Shown one piece after another: positions 17,794 to 25,339 of a DNA stretch of 34,484 nt. A program made the translations under genes and the position numbers. The first letter of the stretch is position 1. Each line of letters begins with the position of its first letter. This DNA is from JAISGQ01 sp045604155 (lineage in GTDB: Bacteria > Bacillota > Clostridia > Oscillospirales > Acutalibacteraceae): contig JAZUNN010000084.1 of assembly GCA_045604155.1 (NCBI GenBank), positions 1 to 34,484 of the forward strand, read 5' to 3'. Under the pieces are notes generated by a model that ran no database searches, was not told the DNA's origin, and worked only from the letters and a program-made list of their open reading frames with translations.

Positions 17794-17842
17794 AAAAATA
17801 AACAGCTTCTGACGTTTGATAAAGAAACGTCAAAAGCTGTTT
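17794..17842 (-). terminator. Terminator-like hairpin between alcohol dehydrogenase and YczE-type gene
   Basis: On the minus strand a long arm pair (17825-17842 with 17800-17817, loop of 7) has 17 base pairs and one mismatch, followed by TATTTTTAAGG. The T-run ends just as the next gene's Shine-Dalgarno begins. Confidence 0.8.
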
Positions 17843-17858
17843 TGATTATTTGGTTGAA

Positions 17859-19040
17859 TTAAAGAGCAAGCTTATAGATGCTGATAATGTCGGCAGTTGA
17901 AAGGGGAACAAAATTACCGACAGTGTGGGCGTCATTGTTTGTTGCCTTGCGAGCCATCTCCTCGATTCTTGAATCGTCGATGCCGCACTCATGAAGTGTA
18001 GTGACAAGACCGATGCTGTGATAGAATTCTTCAAGGCGTCTGATGCCTTCAAGAGCAGTGCGCTCGATATTGTGAAAATCGATCTCAACATCAAATACAC
18101 GGTTTGCAAACTGAGCAACTCTCATTACATCGTGCTTGTAAACGTATTTGAGCCATGCGGGGAAAGTGATGGCAAGTCCTGCACCGTGAGCGATATCATA
18201 TATTGCGCTTATCTGATGCTCAATATCATGGCTTGCCCAGTCGCCTTCACGGCCGGTGCTGAGAACACCGTTGTGACCGAAGGAGCCTGCCCACATAAGG
18301 TTGGCCCAGTTATCATAATTTGAAGGATCAGCATATACACGGGGAGCAAGAGAAACAACGCTGCGCATGGTTGCCTCACAGAGTCTGTCTGTGAACTCAA
18401 CATTTTCGGTGTTTGTGAAATACCTTTCCATGATATGTGCAAGAATATCAACAGAACCGCAGGCGATCTGATAAGAGGGGAGAGTATAGCAGAGCTCAGG
18501 ATTCATAAGTGCAAACTTTGCACGGAATGCGTCGCAGCTGCAGCCCTTCTTGAGAATATAATCAGGATCTTCGTCATTTGTGATAACGCAGCTTTCGGAT
18601 GTTTCGCTTCCTGCAGCAGGAATAGTGAGAACTGCACCGAGAGGCAGTGCCTCTTCGGGATAAGCCTTGCCGGAGAAGAAATCCCATACATCGCCGTCAT
18701 AGCATACACCGATTGCAATAGCCTTTGCAGAGTCGATAACAGAACCGCCGCCGACAGCAAGGATGAATTCGATGTTTTCATTTCTGCAGAGCTCAATGCC
18801 CTGGCGGACAAGGCTCAGACGGGGATTGGGGCGTACGCCGCCAAGCTCGATGTAATCAATACCGCACTTGTCAAAAGAAGTGCAGATCTGAGTGAGAAGA
18901 CCGCTCTGCTTAGCGCTTTTTCCACCATAGTGAAGAAGAACCTTACCGGAGCAGTGCTGCTTGATCTGGATGCCTACATCATTCTGGACACCTTTGCCGA
19001 AAATGACTTTAGTGGGATTAAGGAAGTCGAAATTGTTCAT
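17859..19040 (-). CDS. Iron-containing alcohol dehydrogenase (BdhA/YqhD type)
   Basis: 393 residues, group III NAD(P)H-dependent alcohol dehydrogenase reducing aldehydes such as butyraldehyde; cytoplasmic fermentation enzyme. The nucleotide-binding GGGSVID is at 97-103, and the metal ligands match the YqhD pattern: D198, H202, H271 and H285. The open frame continues upstream to 19226 through the RNase P RNA gene, but the start is the ATG at 19040, which gives the family N-terminus MNNFDFLNPTKVIFGKG and has AGGTGG about 11 bases upstream. It starts only some 34 bases after the 3' end of the RNase P RNA, with no terminator between. The true substrate cannot be told from sequence. Confidence 0.95.
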   Translation of the reverse strand: MNNFDFLNPTKVIFGKGVQNDVGIQIKQHCSGKVLLHYGGKSAKQSGLLTQICTSFDKCGIDYIELGGVRPNPRLSLVRQGIELCRNENIEFILAVGGGSVIDSAKAIAIGVCYDGDVWDFFSGKAYPEEALPLGAVLTIPAAGSETSESCVITNDEDPDYILKKGCSCDAFRAKFALMNPELCYTLPSYQIACGSVDILAHIMERYFTNTENVEFTDRLCEATMRSVVSLAPRVYADPSNYDNWANLMWAGSFGHNGVLSTGREGDWASHDIEHQISAIYDIAHGAGLAITFPAWLKYVYKHDVMRVAQFANRVFDVEIDFHNIERTALEGIRRLEEFYHSIGLVTTLHECGIDDSRIEEMARKATNNDAHTVGNFVPLSTADIISIYKLAL

Positions 19041-19073
19041 ACCTGCTGATTCCACCTGTCTGTATTTATTTGT

Positions 19074-19423
19074 GCGAGCAAGCCTGTAAGCCGGGTTCTG
19101 TCGAGAGTGATCATCTATCTCGACTGAATGTTGCCATTCAGCTCCAGCCATCTCCTTGGGACGCGACGGGCAGCCGCATAATGTCCCACCACGATGTTGC
19201 ATCGGATAGGGTTTACAGGGCAGCACGGTTCCCCGTGCTCCGGTAAGCTCTTACCTCGCCTTTCCACCCTTACCTGCAGTAAACCGCAGGCGGTATATCT
19301 CTGTTGCACTTTCCCTGGGGTCACCCCCGGCGGCCGTTAGCCGTTATCCTTGCCCTGTGATGCCCGGACTTTCCTCATATGGGTGTTTTCACACGTCACA
19401 CGCGATCACTCAGCTTGCTCGCA
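19074..19423 (-). ncRNA. rnpB: RNase P RNA
   Basis: Catalytic RNA that trims the 5' ends of tRNAs. On the minus strand the universal core GAGGAAAGTCCGGGC is at 19362-19376 and the 3' signature ACAGAACCCGGCTTAC at 19086-19101. Stem P1 is visible as GCGAGCAAGC (near 19422) against GCTTGCTCGC (near 19075), fixing both ends within a few bases. Length is about 350, and the layout appears to be the ancestral type A. It has its own promoter (19430-19458). The gene sits about 5.5 kb from the tRNA operon. Confidence 0.96.
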
Positions 19424-19429
19424 AAGTAC

Positions 19430-19458
19430 ATTCTATTACGAGATTGCTTGTTTGTCAA
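19430..19458 (-). promoter_or_regulatory. Predicted rnpB promoter
   Basis: Minus-strand TTGACA (19453-19458), 17-base spacer, TAGAAT (19430-19435), placed 7 bases before the predicted 5' end of the RNA. The same box pair (TTGACA-17-TAGAAT) drives the tRNA operon. Confidence 0.85.
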
Positions 19459-19480
19459 ATATAGGTTAATCTTTTGTAAA

Positions 19481-19509
19481 TTGACATGAAGATAAGATAA
19501 TGTTATAAT
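19481..19509 (+). promoter_or_regulatory. Predicted promoter of the GT2-GtrA gene
   Basis: Exact consensus TTGACA (19481-19486), 17 bases, TATAAT (19504-19509). It is back to back with the rnpB promoter; the two -35 boxes are 22 bases apart. Confidence 0.88.
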
Positions 19510-19552
19510 TCCATTCGTGCAACAGCCGGGAACAGAAAAGGAGGAGAGCGGC

Positions 19553-20638
19553 ATGAACGTTGTAGCGCTTATATCGTCTCTTAATCCTGATGTACAGCTG
19601 ACAGGATTTGTAGAAAAACTTATTGATCTGGGAATTCCCAAAATCATACTTGTAAATGACGGCAGCAACTCAGAAGCAAAGAAGCTTTTTGGTAAATGCA
19701 AGCGGCATAAAGAGTGTATTGTAATTGATCATGAGAAAAATCTCGGAAAAGGCATTGCACTTAAAACCGGAATGAAATATTACCTTGAAAATCTCGAAGG
19801 GTATGACGGAATTGTTACCTGCGACTGTGACGGACAGCATCTTGCAGAGGATGTCATAAAGGTAGCAAAGCTGATGGAGTGCAAGGATAACGCACTGTTT
19901 CTCGGAGCACGTGATTTTGCTTCAGGAAATGTACCGAAACGCAACAGCTTCGGCAACAGAACAACAAGAAAAATCATGTCCATGGTATACAGAAAATCAC
20001 TTACGGATACCCAGACGGGTCTGAGAGGAATACCCAATAAGCTTATTGCCAGAATGCTCAGGCTTCCGGGTAAGCGCTTTGATTTTGAGATGAACATGAT
20101 AATCGATTGCATAAAAAATGATATTGAGATTATCGAAACCCCCATTGAAACAATCTACATAGATGGAAACAGAAATTCCAATTTCAGAACAGTAAATGAT
20201 TCTGTCAGAGTATACTGGCCAATGTGCGGAGAGCTTATAAAATTCATGCTCAGTGCATTCGGCTGCTATTGTGCAGAGCTTATCGCTTTTACCCTGCTCA
20301 CAAAATACGCTTTCGATAACCTTGAACCCAGCATGGCATTCCTGCCTCAGACAATTTCAAAGGTTATCTCCTGTACGGGCAATTTCATAATAAACAAGCA
20401 CACGGTGTTCAAAAACAAAGGCTCCTCAGTGGATGCTCTTATAAGGTACATAATGACCCTTGTGATGCTTGTTGTTCTTTCGTCCACTGCAATAAGTATG
20501 ATAATGGAACTTTTCAACATCGCAATGGACAACAACTCACTTATGCTTGTAAAAATCTGTGTTGACACATTCTGTATGGTGCTCAATTTCACATTACAGC
20601 GTAAATGGGTATTTACCGACAAACATCTTATTTCCTGA
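19553..20638 (+). CDS. Glycosyltransferase family 2 fused to a GtrA-like membrane domain
   Basis: 361 residues. Residues 1-215 form a GT-A fold of the polyprenyl-phosphate sugar transferase kind: VNDGS (34-38), the metal-binding DCDGQH (91-96), and TDTQTGLRG (151-159), typical of DPM1/GtrB-like enzymes. Residues about 228-361 are a GtrA-like domain of four membrane helices with NFIINKHTVF (277-286) and NFTLQRKWVF (345-354). GT2 enzymes of this kind load a sugar onto undecaprenyl phosphate and GtrA is thought to flip it; here both are in one chain. The product probably feeds cell-wall polymer decoration (inference). AGGAGGAG precedes the ATG at 19553; the upstream GTG at 19517 lacks such a site. 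Confidence 0.92.
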   Translation: MNVVALISSLNPDVQLTGFVEKLIDLGIPKIILVNDGSNSEAKKLFGKCKRHKECIVIDHEKNLGKGIALKTGMKYYLENLEGYDGIVTCDCDGQHLAEDVIKVAKLMECKDNALFLGARDFASGNVPKRNSFGNRTTRKIMSMVYRKSLTDTQTGLRGIPNKLIARMLRLPGKRFDFEMNMIIDCIKNDIEIIETPIETIYIDGNRNSNFRTVNDSVRVYWPMCGELIKFMLSAFGCYCAELIAFTLLTKYAFDNLEPSMAFLPQTISKVISCTGNFIINKHTVFKNKGSSVDALIRYIMTLVMLVVLSSTAISMIMELFNIAMDNNSLMLVKICVDTFCMVLNFTLQRKWVFTDKHLIS

Positions 20639-20647
20639 ATACTTACC

Positions 20648-20681
20648 AAAGAAGCGGCAGTCTGAAATGCCGCTTCTTTTT
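20648..20681 (+). terminator. Rho-independent terminator after GT2-GtrA
   Basis: AAAGAAGCGGCA (20648-20659) pairs with TGCCGCTTCTTT (20668-20679), with T continuing to 20681. Confidence 0.92.
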
Positions 20682-20694
20682 AATAAATTTTAGG

Positions 20695-20723
20695 TTGTTA
20701 AAGTATGGAACGGAATGTATAAT
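20695..20723 (+). promoter_or_regulatory. Predicted promoter of the AI-2E permease-ligA operon
   Basis: TTGTTA (20695-20700), 17-base spacer, TATAAT (20718-20723), directly after the terminator of the previous gene. Confidence 0.75.
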
Positions 20724-20748
20724 ATATCAAAACGAAAAAAGGTGTGAG

Positions 20749-22020
20749 ATGATGGAATTCAACGCCAAAAATACAAAAAGAATACTGCTTATAATATCAT
20801 TTACCGTCCTGCTGTATCTGGGACTTAAAAATATAAAGGTCATACTTGGAGTATTCTCCTACCTGTTTTCTCTCGCAGGTCCCATAATAACAGGTCTGTG
20901 TATAGCTTTCGTGCTGAATATAATCATGTCAGCCCTTGAAAAGAAAGTGTTCTTTTTCATGGATAAGTCATCAAAGCAGTGGGTGCGCAGGCTCAAACGC
21001 CCGGTAAGTCTTGTTTCGACGCTGCTTATAACTCTCGGCATAGTCGCACTTTTACTCAGATTCATTATTCCCGAACTGACAACAACGATAACGAAAATAA
21101 CAGAAAATCTTCCGGGCTATATTGATTCCTTCATAACATGGCTTAACGGCATACTTGGGAAAATAAATCCCAACTGGGTGATAAAGGCTGAAGCTGAAAT
21201 CAACTGGGTTGAGGTGCTTACGGGAGTAATGAACTACCTGTTCTCAAGCATCAGTTCATCAAAGATTATCAACACAGCAACAGGCGTCACAACCATGGTG
21301 TTCGATTCTCTGGTGGATATTGTTTTCAGCATCATAATGGCCTGCTATGTCCTTGCCCAGAAGGAAAAAATCGGTGCATTTGTAAAGCGTATGCTTAAAA
21401 GCATACTTCCCGATAAAACAGGAAATAAAATTATCAGCATGGCATCCCTTGCCAATCGTTCGTTCTCAAGCTTTGTGTCTGGACAGCTTGTTGAAGCCGT
21501 TATTCTGGGCACACTCTGCTTTGTGGGAATGCTTATTTTCGGCTTCCCTTATGCGCTTGTGATTTCCATAGTAATAATGGTTACAGCCCTTGTACCCATG
21601 GTAGGTGCATTTATAGGTGTAATTGTGGGCGGCCTGCTTATTCTCACCGAAAGCCCCTCAAAGGCACTGCTGTTTGTAGTGTTCATTCTGGTGCTCCAGC
21701 AGCTTGAAGGCAGCCTTATCTACCCGAGGGTTGTGGGAAAATCCGTAGGACTTCCCGGTGTTCTTGTGTTCAGCGCTGTTATCATAGGCAGCAACATCGG
21801 CGGCTTTGCAGGTGCAATGCTTGCAGTGCCGCTGTGTGCAATGCTGTACGCACTTCTGAAAGAGGAAATGCAGAACAAAAAACTTAAAAAGAAACTTGAA
21901 GCAGGAGAAAATTTCTTCAAGGAAAGCGAAAGCATTGAAGAAGTGCCGGTGCCCGAAAAAATATCTGTGCCGGAAAAACGACCTGTAAATCATAATTCAA
22001 AAAAGAAAAAGAAGAGATAA
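20749..22020 (+). CDS. AI-2E/PerM-family transporter
   Basis: About 423 residues, integral membrane protein of the AI-2E (PerM/YtvI) family, with an N-terminal helix pair, a soluble loop, and a C-terminal bundle holding the family-typical LVPMVGAFIGVIVGGLLIL and QQLEGSLIYPRVVGKSVGLPG. Members export the AI-2 signal in E. coli (TqsA), act as ion antiporters in Bacillus, or have unknown roles; the substrate here is unknown. The C-terminal tail is highly charged and ends in seven basic residues. Two ATGs in tandem (20749, 20752) compete; AAAGGTG fits 20752 slightly better by spacing. ligA begins 11 bases downstream. Confidence 0.9.
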   Translation: MMEFNAKNTKRILLIISFTVLLYLGLKNIKVILGVFSYLFSLAGPIITGLCIAFVLNIIMSALEKKVFFFMDKSSKQWVRRLKRPVSLVSTLLITLGIVALLLRFIIPELTTTITKITENLPGYIDSFITWLNGILGKINPNWVIKAEAEINWVEVLTGVMNYLFSSISSSKIINTATGVTTMVFDSLVDIVFSIIMACYVLAQKEKIGAFVKRMLKSILPDKTGNKIISMASLANRSFSSFVSGQLVEAVILGTLCFVGMLIFGFPYALVISIVIMVTALVPMVGAFIGVIVGGLLILTESPSKALLFVVFILVLQQLEGSLIYPRVVGKSVGLPGVLVFSAVIIGSNIGGFAGAMLAVPLCAMLYALLKEEMQNKKLKKKLEAGENFFKESESIEEVPVPEKISVPEKRPVNHNSKKKKKR

Positions 22021-22031
22021 CGGAGGCAGTC

Positions 22032-24014
22032 ATGGAGCTTAAGGATGCATATAAAAGAGCGCAGGAGCTGCGTGAACAGATCGAATATCACAATGACAGA
22101 TACTATAACCAGGATGACCCTGAAATAGAAGATTTCGAGTATGATGCCCTTACAAGAGAGCTTAAAAAGCTGGAAAAAGAATTTCCTCAGATAATTTCCG
22201 AGGATTCACCCACACAGAAAGTAGGTGGCAGCGCTCAGGGCAAATTTTCAGAGGTCCAGCATGCTGTAAAGATGGAAAGCTTGCAGGATGTTTTTGATAA
22301 GGAAGAAGTAATTTCTTTTGTCAGAGGCATAAAAGAGCAGTTTCCTGAGGCTGAATTTGTGGTTGAGCAGAAGATAGACGGCCTTTCTGTTTCGCTTGAA
22401 TACAGAAACGGAGAGTTTGTAAGAGGCTCCACACGTGGCAACGGTGTAGTAGGTGAAGACGTTACCGAAAACCTTCGGGTTATTGCAGATATCCCTGATG
22501 TAATTGTCGGAGCACCTGAATTTCTCGAAGTAAGAGGCGAGGTGTATATGCCTCGCAGTGCCTTTGAAAACCTCAATGAACAGCAGGCAAAAGCAGGCGG
22601 CAAGCTGTTCAAGAATCCCAGAAATGCAGCGGCAGGCTCATTGCGTCAGAAGGATTCTGAAATAACAAAATCACGAAATCTTTCTATATTTGTGTTCAAT
22701 ATCCAGCAGGCAGAGGGAGTGGAGTTTGAAAGTCATAAAGCATCCCTTGACTGGCTCAGCGAAAGAGGATTTCCCGTATCTCCCAGACGAAATCTGTCAA
22801 ATACAGCAGAGGAGATAATTGCTGAAATCGATGAAATAGGTGAGGAAAGAGTCGGGCTTGAGTATGATACCGACGGGGCTGTTGTAAAGGTGGACTCCTT
22901 GACAATGCGCAGGACCATCGGAAGCACATCAAAAACCCCTAAGTGGGCAGTTGCATTCAAGTTTCCTCCTGAACAGAAGGAAACAACCCTTCTGGATATA
23001 GAAATAACAGTGGGAAGAACGGGTGTGTTGACACCAACCGGAATATTTGACCCGGTACTTCTTGCAGGCACCACCGTAGCCCGTGCATCCCTGCACAATG
23101 CAGACTATATTGCTCAGAAGGATATCCGTATAGGCGACAGGGTGCTTATCAGAAAAGCAGGTGAGATAATTCCCGAGGTTGTATCTGTGGTAGCTCACAG
23201 CGAAAACGGTCAGCCTTATGAATATCCCGATGTGTGCCCGTCCTGCGGAGAAAAGGTTGTGAAGGATGAAAAGGAAACGGCAGTGAGATGCCTCAATCCT
23301 TCGTGTCCTGCACAGTTTCTTCGCAATGTAATACATTTTGCATCCAGAGAAGCAATGGATATCGAGGGAATGGGTGAAGCGGTATGTGAGCAGCTTGCCG
23401 ACTGCGGACTTGTAAAAACCGCAGCGGATATCTATGCTCTTACAGAAGATGATATAAGCTCCCTTGAACGTATGGGCAAAAAATCGGCACAGAATCTCAT
23501 TAATGCCATAAACAAATCTAAAGAAAACGACCTTTCTTCGCTCATATTTGCCTTTGGTATAAGGAATATAGGCAAAACTGCATCTTCGGCACTTGCAAAG
23601 CGTTTCGGCACTCTTGACGGGCTGATGGAAGCAACGGCCGAGGAAATACAGAGCGAAGACGGATTCGGCGCTGTAATGGCAGAGAGCATAGTCGAATTCT
23701 TCTCACGTGATTCAAGCCAGGAGCTGATATTCAGACTTAAAGGCTATGGGGTCAATATGACCTCACAGGCAGAGGAAAATACGGATAATCGCTTTGAGGG
23801 CATGACCTTTGTTCTTACGGGTACACTTGAAACCATGACAAGGCAGGAAGGCGAAGCACTTGTTGCGTCCCTTGGCGGTAAAGCAGCATCATCGGTAAGT
23901 AAAAAGACAAGTTATGTCGTAGCAGGTGAAAATGCGGGCAGTAAGCTCACAAAGGCTCAGACTCTGGGGATTCCGGTGCTTACAGAGGCAGAATTTATTG
24001 AAATGACAAAATAA
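22032..24014 (+). CDS. ligA: NAD-dependent DNA ligase LigA
   Basis: 660 residues, the standard length. It seals nicks in replication and repair using NAD. The Ia domain signature is HNDRYYNQDDP (20-30). The AMP-accepting lysine is K114 in EQKIDG. The OB fold follows (TVGRTGVLTPTG), then the zinc finger C402/C405/C420/C425, a helix-hairpin-helix region and a C-terminal BRCT domain (from about 585). CGGAGG (22021-22026) sits just before the ATG at 22032, placed at the end of the permease gene, so the two are co-transcribed. A strong terminator-like hairpin follows the stop. Confidence 0.98.
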   Translation: MELKDAYKRAQELREQIEYHNDRYYNQDDPEIEDFEYDALTRELKKLEKEFPQIISEDSPTQKVGGSAQGKFSEVQHAVKMESLQDVFDKEEVISFVRGIKEQFPEAEFVVEQKIDGLSVSLEYRNGEFVRGSTRGNGVVGEDVTENLRVIADIPDVIVGAPEFLEVRGEVYMPRSAFENLNEQQAKAGGKLFKNPRNAAAGSLRQKDSEITKSRNLSIFVFNIQQAEGVEFESHKASLDWLSERGFPVSPRRNLSNTAEEIIAEIDEIGEERVGLEYDTDGAVVKVDSLTMRRTIGSTSKTPKWAVAFKFPPEQKETTLLDIEITVGRTGVLTPTGIFDPVLLAGTTVARASLHNADYIAQKDIRIGDRVLIRKAGEIIPEVVSVVAHSENGQPYEYPDVCPSCGEKVVKDEKETAVRCLNPSCPAQFLRNVIHFASREAMDIEGMGEAVCEQLADCGLVKTAADIYALTEDDISSLERMGKKSAQNLINAINKSKENDLSSLIFAFGIRNIGKTASSALAKRFGTLDGLMEATAEEIQSEDGFGAVMAESIVEFFSRDSSQELIFRLKGYGVNMTSQAEENTDNRFEGMTFVLTGTLETMTRQEGEALVASLGGKAASSVSKKTSYVVAGENAGSKLTKAQTLGIPVLTEAEFIEMTK

Positions 24015-24023
24015 TATATTGAA

Positions 24024-24071
24024 CACCTCCGGCATATTCTTAACCAGAAGAAAATGCCGGAGGTGCTTTTT
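24024..24071 (+). terminator. Terminator after ligA whose 3' arm carries the dacF Shine-Dalgarno
   Basis: A perfect 12-bp stem, CACCTCCGGCAT (24024-24035) with ATGCCGGAGGTG (24054-24065), then C and five T. The 3' arm contains GGAGGTG (24059-24065), the only ribosome binding site in front of dacF (ATG at 24076, 10 bases away). Confidence 0.88.
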
Positions 24072-24075
24072 ACTG

Positions 24076-25221
24076 ATGAAAAAAATAATATCCGTTATCT
24101 GTTCAGTTTTGATGATTGTCTGGGCATCCATACCTGTGTATGCGGAAAAGGAAGATGATACCATGGGGCTTTCCGCAAAAGCAGCAATACTTATGAATCT
24201 TGAAACAGGTGAAATACTCTATGAATACAATGCCGACGAGCGGCTGCCCGAAGCATCAATAACAAAGGTCATGACACTCCTTCTTGTGTTTGAGGCAATA
24301 GATTCGGGAAAGATAAGCTATGAAGATACAGTGACCTGCAGTGCGCACGCAGCAAGCATGGGTGGCTCGCAGATATGGCTTGAAGAAGGAGAAACCATGA
24401 CAGTTGACGAACTGCTGAAGGCGGCAGTGGTAGGTTCTGCCAATGATGCATCAGTAGCTCTTGCAGAGCATATTGCAGGCTCACACGAAGCCTTTGTGGT
24501 AATGATGAACGACAGAGCGAGAGAGCTCAATATGACGCAGACTTCATATAAAAACTGCACGGGACTTGATGCAGAAGGACACCTGACCTCAGCTCTTGAT
24601 GTGGCCCTTGTATCAGCTGAACTTTTAAAACACGAGGATATCCTGAACTATTCAACCATATGGATGGATACCCTGAGAAACGGAGAATTTCAGCTTTCCA
24701 ATACAAATAAGCTGTTGAAAAACTATCCCGATGCAATCGGACTCAAGACAGGAACAACATCGCAGGCAGGCTGTTGCGTAAGCGCAGCGGCACGACGTGA
24801 CGGGATGACGCTGATAGCGGTTATCATGGGCGCACCGAACAGCAAGCACCGCTTTGCAGATGCGGCAGCCTTGCTTGATTACGGCTTTGCAAATTATGAG
24901 GTTGCAAAAGCTGCAGACTATATTCCTCAGACGGAGGGAATAAAGGTCCGGGGCGGTATGGATAAAGCAATACAGACATCTGTCGTATCCGATGGATATG
25001 TACTTATCGAAAAGGGGAGAAGTGCGGAAGTAACCGTAAATGTGAAATACGACGGGGAAATCAATGCGCCGGTATATACAGGTCAGACAGTCGGAACAGT
25101 GGAACTTCTTCTTGATAATAATGTTCTGGGCGAATACAAAATCATAACATCGTGCGGTACAGAGAAGATTACCTTCCTTCGAGTATTTGGATGTTTACTT
25201 AAAAGTTTGCTCTCTGTGTAA
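24076..25221 (+). CDS. D-alanyl-D-alanine carboxypeptidase (DacF/PBP5 type)
   Basis: 381 residues with a signal peptide (MKKIISVICSVLMIVWASIPVYA, cleavage near 23). It removes the terminal D-Ala from peptidoglycan stem peptides outside the membrane. The three penicillin-binding motifs are in place: SITK (Ser61-Lys64), SAN (121-123) and KTG (224-226). A PBP5 C-terminal beta domain (about 255-370) and a short hydrophobic tail that could act as membrane anchor follow. DacF in sporulating Firmicutes acts on the spore cortex; the sequence cannot tell DacF from DacA. Start: the ATG at 24076 opens the signal peptide; the frame is open upstream to 24019, but that part is the terminator. See the finding on its hidden ribosome binding site. 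Confidence 0.94.
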   Translation: MKKIISVICSVLMIVWASIPVYAEKEDDTMGLSAKAAILMNLETGEILYEYNADERLPEASITKVMTLLLVFEAIDSGKISYEDTVTCSAHAASMGGSQIWLEEGETMTVDELLKAAVVGSANDASVALAEHIAGSHEAFVVMMNDRARELNMTQTSYKNCTGLDAEGHLTSALDVALVSAELLKHEDILNYSTIWMDTLRNGEFQLSNTNKLLKNYPDAIGLKTGTTSQAGCCVSAAARRDGMTLIAVIMGAPNSKHRFADAAALLDYGFANYEVAKAADYIPQTEGIKVRGGMDKAIQTSVVSDGYVLIEKGRSAEVTVNVKYDGEINAPVYTGQTVGTVELLLDNNVLGEYKIITSCGTEKITFLRVFGCLLKSLLSV

Positions 25222-25280
25222 TAAATTATTGAAATTTTCGTTAATTTTGTTCAAAAATCAAACAAAAATTGTTGCTGCAC

Positions 25281-25309
25281 TTGAAATATTCTCCGATATA
25301 TTGTATTAT
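25281..25309 (+). promoter_or_regulatory. Predicted pgi promoter
   Basis: TTGAAA (25281-25286), 17 bases, TATTAT (25304-25309). The 50 bases upstream are extremely A/T-rich and may act as an UP element. Confidence 0.75.
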
Positions 25310-25339
25310 AAGGCCATAGAAAATTAGGAGGCATTATAC

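Noticed and set aside
19041..19226. N-terminal extension of the alcohol dehydrogenase
   Set aside because: This stretch is the 3' half of RNase P RNA; the family N-terminus begins at the ATG at 19040.
25232..25270. A/T-rich imperfect palindrome before pgi as dacF terminator
   Set aside because: The arms are A/T only and broken; it is better explained as an A/T-rich upstream promoter element.
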